Assembly (NCBI RefSeq): GCF_001552215.1
Contig: NZ_BCQT01000020.1
Location: forward strand, 177,115-241,114
Direction of reading: 5' to 3'
From: Actinomadura macra NBRC 14102
Lineage (GTDB): Bacteria; Actinomycetota; Actinomycetes; Streptosporangiales; Streptosporangiaceae
Length of the DNA stretch: 64,000 nt
Below are positions 58,927-64,000 of the stretch, piece after piece (position 1 is the first letter of the stretch; each line of letters begins with the position of its first letter). The notes under the pieces are model-generated. The model was not told the DNA's origin, ran no database searches, and saw only the letters and a program-made list of their open reading frames with translations. The translations under genes were made by a program, and so were the position numbers.

Positions 58927-61377
58927 TCAGCCGGTGCCCGGGAGCGGCTTGTCGGCGGAGAAGGCGTTCAGGACGTTCCCGGTGATGGTGGCGATGTCGT
59001 TGTCGTACTTGTTGAAGAACAGGCTGCCGGCCCAGGAGATGGAGCTGGCCGAGAAGACCGCGCCTCCCTTCGGGTACCGGGTCAGCGTGACGTCACCGCG
59101 GACGAGCCAGTTGATGGTTCCGCCCTCCATGAGGTTGGCGGTGTTGTTCTCCTCCTTCACGAACAGGTACTCGTCGCCGAACCCGGTGGCCGAGGCCAGG
59201 ACGATCGTGTTGTCGGCGCTGCCCAAGGCGTAGTCGGCGCGGTCGAGTTCCTCGCCCATGGGTCCGCCCGGGCTTTGCAGGGAGGTGAAGTCGCCGATGG
59301 GGCCGGTGGCCTTGACGCCGTCGAAGACCCAGGCGGCCTTCGGGTCGCGGCTCTGGGCCGAGCGGTCCAGGGGCCGGCTGTACATGCCGGTGCCCATGCG
59401 GGAACCGAAGCCCTGCGCGGTGAAGCCGACGCCGACCAGCTGCTGCGGGGGCCGGCCGCGGAAGCGCCAGAGACCGCCGTACTCGCCGGTGGTGCTGTGG
59501 TAGTGCTCGCCCGGGGCGCCCTGCCATGCCTCGGTGCCGTCGTGGCGGCGCAGCTCGGTGTAGGTGCCGGTGCGGTCGAGCGGGGTGACCCAGTAGAAGC
59601 CGTTGCCGCCCAGGTACATGAGGCGGCCGCCGTCGTTCAGCCAGCTCTGGAGGGCGTCGAGCATGGGCTCGGAGGTGTACTCGGGGTGGCTGCCGGTGAT
59701 CACGACCTGGTAGTCGTCCAGCAGCTTCGTGCCCTCCCGGTGCAGGTCGTGGTCGGTGATGTAGTCGACGTTGCGGCCGGTGGACTCCAGCCAGTCGATG
59801 ATGTGGGTGTCGGCCTCGAACTGCCACGGCCTGCCCTCGCCCTTGGGGCCGGTGGTCATCGGACGCATGTTGGTGATCGGGCGCAGGGCCGAGGAGTAGA
59901 CCACGCCGCTGCCGTCGGTGTGCCGGGAGTACTGGCTCAGCCCGCTCACGAAGTCGCCCGTCAGGCCGTAGGCCAGGTAGCTGAACGTCGGCACCAGCAG
60001 GGCGACCTTCGAGGTGGGCTTGCCGTGCTTGGGACGCACCACGAAGGTGGCGTGGTAGACGCGCCCGCCCGCCTCCAGCTTGGCCGCGTACACGCCGCTG
60101 CGGGCGTCGGCGGGCACCCGCCAGGTGAAACTGGGCTCCCAGGCGGCGTCGCCCAGGTCGTCATCGTGGAAGTACATCGCCCCGTACTGCTCGGGCGCCC
60201 GCGTGTAGTTCTGCTCGTCGGCCTTCCAGTTGTGACCGGTGACGGCCCGGACCGGCAGGTTGACCGCGCGGCCGTGCAGCCCGTTGGACGAGGTGTCCAC
60301 GACCCGATCGGTGTCTATCTTCTGGGAGAAGTCGTAGGACACGACCGCCCCGCCGGCCGACCCGCCGCGTTGCAGGGAGCGGATCTCCTTCTCGTCCAGT
60401 GCCCGGTCGTACACCCGCGGCGCGTCGATCTTGCCGTTGTAGAACCCGGTGGGCCGCTTCTGGGCGCCCTGGTAGGCGGCCATCAGCAGCGGCGCCTTGG
60501 AGTTCTTCAGCCCGCGGGCCTCGATCGTGCGGGTGACGACGGCTTCGGAGTCGTTGGGGTGCCCGGTCAGCGGGTACTGGTGCAGCCTCACCTTGCCGGT
60601 CTTGGCGTCGTAGGAGACCGCGGCGAAGTACCAGCCGGAGGAGTTCACATGCTGCGGCCGGACGGCGCCGCCGGGTTCGACTCCCCGCAGCGCCGGGGTC
60701 CACGGCTTCATCTTCACGCCGGTACTCACCGTGCTGGCGCGCCCGGACCGGCCGGCCAGCCGCAGACCCAGCCCCCCGTCCCGGTCCACGACCATGCCGT
60801 ACCCGGCCTGTTCCTCGTCCGACCACTTGGTCACGATCCCCTGCACCGCCCCCGTGCCGACCGGGGTCCGCTGGTAGGCGGTGGGGTTGAGCTTGGAACC
60901 GGGGACGGTGGTGGGCGCGATCCACGCCGTGATGGTGAAGCTCCCGTCCAGCCGCAGGTCGTCGTTGTCGGGAACGGTCACATACGAGCCCAGCGGCAGT
61001 GTCTGGTAGCGGCCCGGATACTCCTTGTTGGCGTCGGACGCGATGACCTGCTCCTTGATCCCCGGCCCGCGCGGGTCCGCGTCGCCGTGCACCACCCGCA
61101 CCATCGTCGCCTTGAACGCCGTGCTCTTGGTGCTCACCCGGAACTTGACGGACTCGCCCGGCTCGACGCTCAGCCGGTCCGCGTACCCGCTGATCCCGAG
61201 GCTGTCCAACCCTTCCTGGGGCGTTCTCGGGTCGGCGGGGAGCGGGGGCGGTTCGACCTTCGGGGTCTGGGGCAGTGCGGCCGCACCCACGCCGGTGGAC
61301 AGGGGCCCGGATCCGGTGGCCACGGCGACCAACGCCGTGATCAGCAGGGCGGTGCCCACTCGACTGCGCGCAATCAC
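58927..61377 (-). CDS. Secreted N,N-dimethylformamidase beta-subunit-like protein with LamG domain
   Basis: 816 aa. Signal peptide (RVGTALLITALVAVATG...GAAA), an N-terminal beta domain, a LamG/concanavalin module about residues 125-320 (GSFTITAWIAPTTVPG; VNSSGWYFAAVSYDAKTGKV; APRVYDRALDEKEI), then the DMFase-like C-terminal part (LLVPTFSYLAYG, YSRHTDGSGVVYSS, LLDDYQVVITGSHPEYTS, GGRLMYLGGNGFYWVTPLD). Related enzymes hydrolyse formamides; here the true substrate is unknown, and no small alpha subunit gene is adjacent. GTG 61377 has AAAGGTGA upstream. Confidence 0.8.
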   Translation of the reverse strand: MIARSRVGTALLITALVAVATGSGPLSTGVGAAALPQTPKVEPPPLPADPRTPQEGLDSLGISGYADRLSVEPGESVKFRVSTKSTAFKATMVRVVHGDADPRGPGIKEQVIASDANKEYPGRYQTLPLGSYVTVPDNDDLRLDGSFTITAWIAPTTVPGSKLNPTAYQRTPVGTGAVQGIVTKWSDEEQAGYGMVVDRDGGLGLRLAGRSGRASTVSTGVKMKPWTPALRGVEPGGAVRPQHVNSSGWYFAAVSYDAKTGKVRLHQYPLTGHPNDSEAVVTRTIEARGLKNSKAPLLMAAYQGAQKRPTGFYNGKIDAPRVYDRALDEKEIRSLQRGGSAGGAVVSYDFSQKIDTDRVVDTSSNGLHGRAVNLPVRAVTGHNWKADEQNYTRAPEQYGAMYFHDDDLGDAAWEPSFTWRVPADARSGVYAAKLEAGGRVYHATFVVRPKHGKPTSKVALLVPTFSYLAYGLTGDFVSGLSQYSRHTDGSGVVYSSALRPITNMRPMTTGPKGEGRPWQFEADTHIIDWLESTGRNVDYITDHDLHREGTKLLDDYQVVITGSHPEYTSEPMLDALQSWLNDGGRLMYLGGNGFYWVTPLDRTGTYTELRRHDGTEAWQGAPGEHYHSTTGEYGGLWRFRGRPPQQLVGVGFTAQGFGSRMGTGMYSRPLDRSAQSRDPKAAWVFDGVKATGPIGDFTSLQSPGGPMGEELDRADYALGSADNTIVLASATGFGDEYLFVKEENNTANLMEGGTINWLVRGDVTLTRYPKGGAVFSASSISWAGSLFFNKYDNDIATITGNVLNAFSADKPLPGTG

Positions 61378-61685
61378 TCGATCACCTTTCGGCTGGCCCC
61401 GAACCATGGCCACACCGTGGCGATATGCCGTCCCCCGACTCGGCAACGGTGCGACCGCTGAGCTGACGCGACGGACAACGCGCGCTCCAATCGCCTCCTG
61501 GAGAACGCGCGTCGCTCCTCTTACCGAAGTCTCGATCTCAAGTTAAGACAAACACGGGGAAGCTCCTAGAGCCCCTCTTTAGATCATTCGACCGAAAAGT
61601 GATGATCTGCTGTCCGTAATTCCGTTGGCCCATCGAACTGAGATTCTGAGGATGCGCCGCGAGAGGACCACCGAAGGAGCGCACC
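61378..61685. other. Divergent intergenic region with hairpin
   Basis: 308 bp between the leftward DMFase-like and rightward pentapeptide genes. A 12-bp stem with a two-base bulge (61478-61489 with 61499-61512) and an AT-rich stretch (61535-61625) suited to promoters are visible. No gene. Confidence 0.45.
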
Positions 61686-62657
61686 ATGAATCCACGCGCG
61701 ACCTGGCTCGCCCTGCTGATGCTCAGCGGTCTCATCGCCCTGGTCGCGGGCGGAATCCTCATGATCCCCCGATGGCTCTACCCGCCGCTGTCGGCGACGG
61801 AGCTGAGCGGCGTCTCCGATCCGCGCACGCGCATCGAGTTGCAGCAGGCCCAGTCCAGTCTCGCCAACGACGCGCGGTCGGCGCTGTTACAGGGCGGCGT
61901 CGGACTCCTGGTGGTGCTGGGGGCCGCCGCGACCTGGCGGCAGGTCCATGTGAGCCGCGAAGGCCAGATCACCGAACGTTTCACCCGGGCGGTGGATCAG
62001 CTCGGCAGCCAGAACGTCGACGTCCGCATCGGCGGCATCTACGCGCTCGAACGCATCGCCAAGAACTCCTCCGCCGACCGGAACTCCATCCAGTTCCTGC
62101 TCGGCGCCTTCGTCCGCAACCATGCCCCGTGGCTCGTCGGCAGCCCCGACGTCCCGCAGCACCCCACCGCGAGGGTGGACGACCAGCTGCCCTGGATGCG
62201 CGTCCGGGCTCCCGACATCCAGGCCGCCGCGGGCGTCCTGGGCCGCCGTCCTCCCTCGCGAGACGACCAGGTGATCTACCTGTCCCGGGTGGACCTGCGC
62301 AGTGTCTCCCTCCGCGGCGCCCGGATGACCGGCGCGCAGTTCCGCTACGCCAACCTCGCCCGCGCCGTCCTGGCCGGGGCGAAGCTCGACCGCACGGATC
62401 TCACCGCGGCCGACCTTCGCCAGGCGTTCATCGAAGACGCGGACCTCTCCGATGCGACCCTCCGACGCGCCCACCTCCAACGCGCGAACCTGCGAGGCGC
62501 GAACCTGAGCGGTGCCGATCTCCGCGGCGCCGACCTGAGCGACACCGTCCTGGAGGGAACCGTGTTGACCGGGGCACGAGCAGACGCGGCCACCACCTGG
62601 CCCGCCGACCTCGACCCCGCCACCCGCCAAGCCCGCGGCATCATCGAAAACCCCTGA
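61686..62657 (+). CDS. Membrane-anchored pentapeptide repeat protein
   Basis: 323 aa. Two N-terminal helices (LLMLSGLIALVAGGILMI about 9-27; LLQGGVGLLVVLGAAATW about 66-85) are followed by GQITERFTRAVDQLGSQNVD and IYALERIAKNS. This is a frequent actinomycete module, with A(N/D)LRG pentapeptides from about 205 to 295 (LRRAHLQRANLRGANLSGAD). Function unknown; probably a membrane scaffold. ATG 61686 with a GAAGGAGC site. Confidence 0.85.
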   Translation: MNPRATWLALLMLSGLIALVAGGILMIPRWLYPPLSATELSGVSDPRTRIELQQAQSSLANDARSALLQGGVGLLVVLGAAATWRQVHVSREGQITERFTRAVDQLGSQNVDVRIGGIYALERIAKNSSADRNSIQFLLGAFVRNHAPWLVGSPDVPQHPTARVDDQLPWMRVRAPDIQAAAGVLGRRPPSRDDQVIYLSRVDLRSVSLRGARMTGAQFRYANLARAVLAGAKLDRTDLTAADLRQAFIEDADLSDATLRRAHLQRANLRGANLSGADLRGADLSDTVLEGTVLTGARADAATTWPADLDPATRQARGIIENP

Positions 62658-62687
62658 CCCAAGGTGCGACCCCGGCGCGTCGTCCCG

Positions 62688-63941
62688 TCAGGGAAGTGCT
62701 TGTGTCTGTGGCAGTAAGCCCCGAAGTTCAGAAGCGGCGTCCATGACTGTGGACGGGGCGCCGCTCTCGCCGCTGATCTGGTCGAAGACTCTGCGGAGAA
62801 GATTCGCGGAGCGGCCGGGGCCGAGGGACTCCACGATGCTTGAGACATCGGTGATGACGTCCTCGGCGCGTTGCCAGTCGTGGACGTGGACCAGGGCTTC
62901 GAGCAGCTGAGCCAGATCGAGCTTCCCGTACAGGTACCGACCTTGGCAGCCTTCCACGACTCGCTCACGCAGGGGAACTGCGCGGTCCCATTGGCCGAGT
63001 TGCGTATGGGCCGTCGCCCTGTGCCTGGTCAGCTCCGTTCCGTCCACCCACCATGTCCAGCGTGGATCACGAGACGTGATGCTCTCAGCGATCGTGCTCT
63101 CGGCGAGGTCGAACGCATCGGAGGCGCTGTCTCCGTCGCCGAGTTGGGCGAGCGCCCGCCCGCGGCGTACCTCGAACAGCGCGGCCACTCTCGGCGGAAC
63201 TTCGTCGCCAAGGGAAGCGGTGACGATTCTCATCGCGTCGGCCGGGCGGCGCAGATACAGGGACTGCATTGCCAGGTGGGACAGGAGGAACAGTTCCATG
63301 TCGCGGTCTCCCGCATGCTGGGACAACATCAGCGCCTCGTGCGCGAGCTGCCGAGACTCCGGCTGTTTGTCGGCGTCGTAGGCCAGCCACGCGGCGATCT
63401 CGCCGGTCTCCCCGGCCGCCGCCAAGAGGTCGCGCTCCACCGGCGGAACGTAGGCGCCGGAGCCCAGCTTCTGGTGCACTGTGCGGAACACTCGCAGGGC
63501 CAAGGGAAACACCTCGTGCCCGCCCCAGAGGGCATCGAGTCTGACAAGGTCCTGATTGGTCTCGCGAAGCGACTCGACGAACTCGGCGTCGACCGGGCGG
63601 CTGTTCACCTCTGAGAGGCATGCTGTTCCGGCCAGGTTCAACGCTTCCACGTTCGGTGTCCGGCCCTCCTTTGCCAGCCCGAAGAGTTCCGCTTCGCTAG
63701 TGCCGGTGAGGTGGGCGTAGAGGGGGCGGTAGATGGGGCCGGGGATGTGGTCGCCGCGTTCCCATTGCTGGATCATTTTGGCCAGGCTGGTCACTGCGGG
63801 CAGGCTGTCGGGGTCGGGGGATGCGTGGCGCAGTTTGATGGCCCACTTCTCGCGGGACCAGCGTGCGCGGCCGTGCTGGTCGCGCGGCTCTTCGCGCAGG
63901 CTGCGCGGACGCGCGCCGATGATCCTTTTAGCGGCGGACAT
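62688..63941 (-). CDS. HTH regulator with TPR-like domain
   Basis: 417 aa. The N-terminal about 85 residues are an atypical XRE-type HTH (WAIKLRHASPDPDSLPAVTS, LAKMIQQWERGDHIPGPIYR). A long helical repeat region follows (AHEALMLSQHAGDRDMELFL; LAQLGDGDSASDAFDLAEST). This format is common in actinomycete developmental regulators. ATG 63941 is the only good start; convergent with the pentapeptide gene, 30 nt apart. The last 59 bp of the window are its upstream region. Confidence 0.82.
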   Translation of the reverse strand: MSAAKRIIGARPRSLREEPRDQHGRARWSREKWAIKLRHASPDPDSLPAVTSLAKMIQQWERGDHIPGPIYRPLYAHLTGTSEAELFGLAKEGRTPNVEALNLAGTACLSEVNSRPVDAEFVESLRETNQDLVRLDALWGGHEVFPLALRVFRTVHQKLGSGAYVPPVERDLLAAAGETGEIAAWLAYDADKQPESRQLAHEALMLSQHAGDRDMELFLLSHLAMQSLYLRRPADAMRIVTASLGDEVPPRVAALFEVRRGRALAQLGDGDSASDAFDLAESTIAESITSRDPRWTWWVDGTELTRHRATAHTQLGQWDRAVPLRERVVEGCQGRYLYGKLDLAQLLEALVHVHDWQRAEDVITDVSSIVESLGPGRSANLLRRVFDQISGESGAPSTVMDAASELRGLLPQTQALP

Positions 63942-64000
63942 GTCACAACACCTCTCGCCTGAGCCGTCTGGAAGACGACACCTTCATGTGCATCGGCCAC

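Noticed and set aside
58720..61461. 913-codon rightward frame opposite the DMFase-like gene
   Set aside because: Its Gly/Val/Arg/His repeats have no domain, while the minus frame has signal peptide, LamG and DMFase blocks.

Overview
The window is high-GC actinobacterial DNA. Evidence for this includes many GTG/TTG starts, SCO6880-, DUF2637-, DUF4913-, DUF397- and DUF5753-type proteins, a pSAM2-type replication and transfer module, and NlpC/P60 enzymes. A filamentous actinomycete is likely. The XRE-DUF5753/DUF397 pairs and the cyclase content suggest Streptosporangiales, perhaps an Actinomadura-like genus, but that placement is inference.

Three blocks can be separated. (1) 1-15377 is the right part of an integrative and conjugative element (element 1) with a type IV secretion locus. 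Read leftwards from 11.5 kb, it encodes a ParA-like P-loop protein, a small membrane protein, a conjugal transfer protein, a VirB6/TrbL-like polytopic protein, an SCO6880 protein, a VirB4-like ATPase, a VirD4-like coupling ATPase, a DUF4913 protein and several unknowns. A divergent arm carries a small HTH protein, a transglycosylase/NlpC-P60 wall hydrolase and a PP-loop (PAPS-reductase-like) protein. Its tyrosine recombinase lies beside the attachment site. A broken recombinase and a DUF6000 gene sit in opposite orientation inside the secretion operon.

(2) 15378-32322 is a second, complete AICE (element 2, about 16.9 kb) bounded by a 43-bp direct repeat that is the 3' half of tRNA-Phe(GAA). 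It has a pSAM2-like backbone: ABM-domain and XRE regulators, SCO3933-type regulator, FtsK-like TraSA, DUF2637/Spd genes, RepSA-type initiator, Xis and Int. Its left arm carries a cargo with visibly lower GC: HerA-like translocase, NurA-like nuclease and a D12-class adenine-N6 methyltransferase, in one transcription unit. This is the best candidate for an undescribed (probably DNA-defence) system. A leftward four-gene operon of unknowns includes a stand-alone RNA-polymerase alpha-CTD-like protein. A 200-nt non-coding segment upstream of the transfer genes has mutually exclusive hairpins.

(3) 32281-64000 is chromosome. It has tRNA-Phe and tRNA-Asp, an amino-acid permease, a membrane adenylate cyclase, a secreted GDPD, LysR regulators, an orphan histidine kinase, a cNMP-binding/cyclase protein, an XRE/DUF397 pair, a FAD/Fe-S oxidoreductase, NmrA and SDR reductases, a secreted lipase, a beta-helix/double-AAA protein, AlkB, two pentapeptide-repeat proteins, an MFS remnant, a methyltransferase, a lipoprotein/MFS pair, a DMFase-like LamG protein and a TPR regulator.

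The layout implies two different elements accreted in tandem at one tRNA-Phe site. The outer att of element 1 would lie left of the window.
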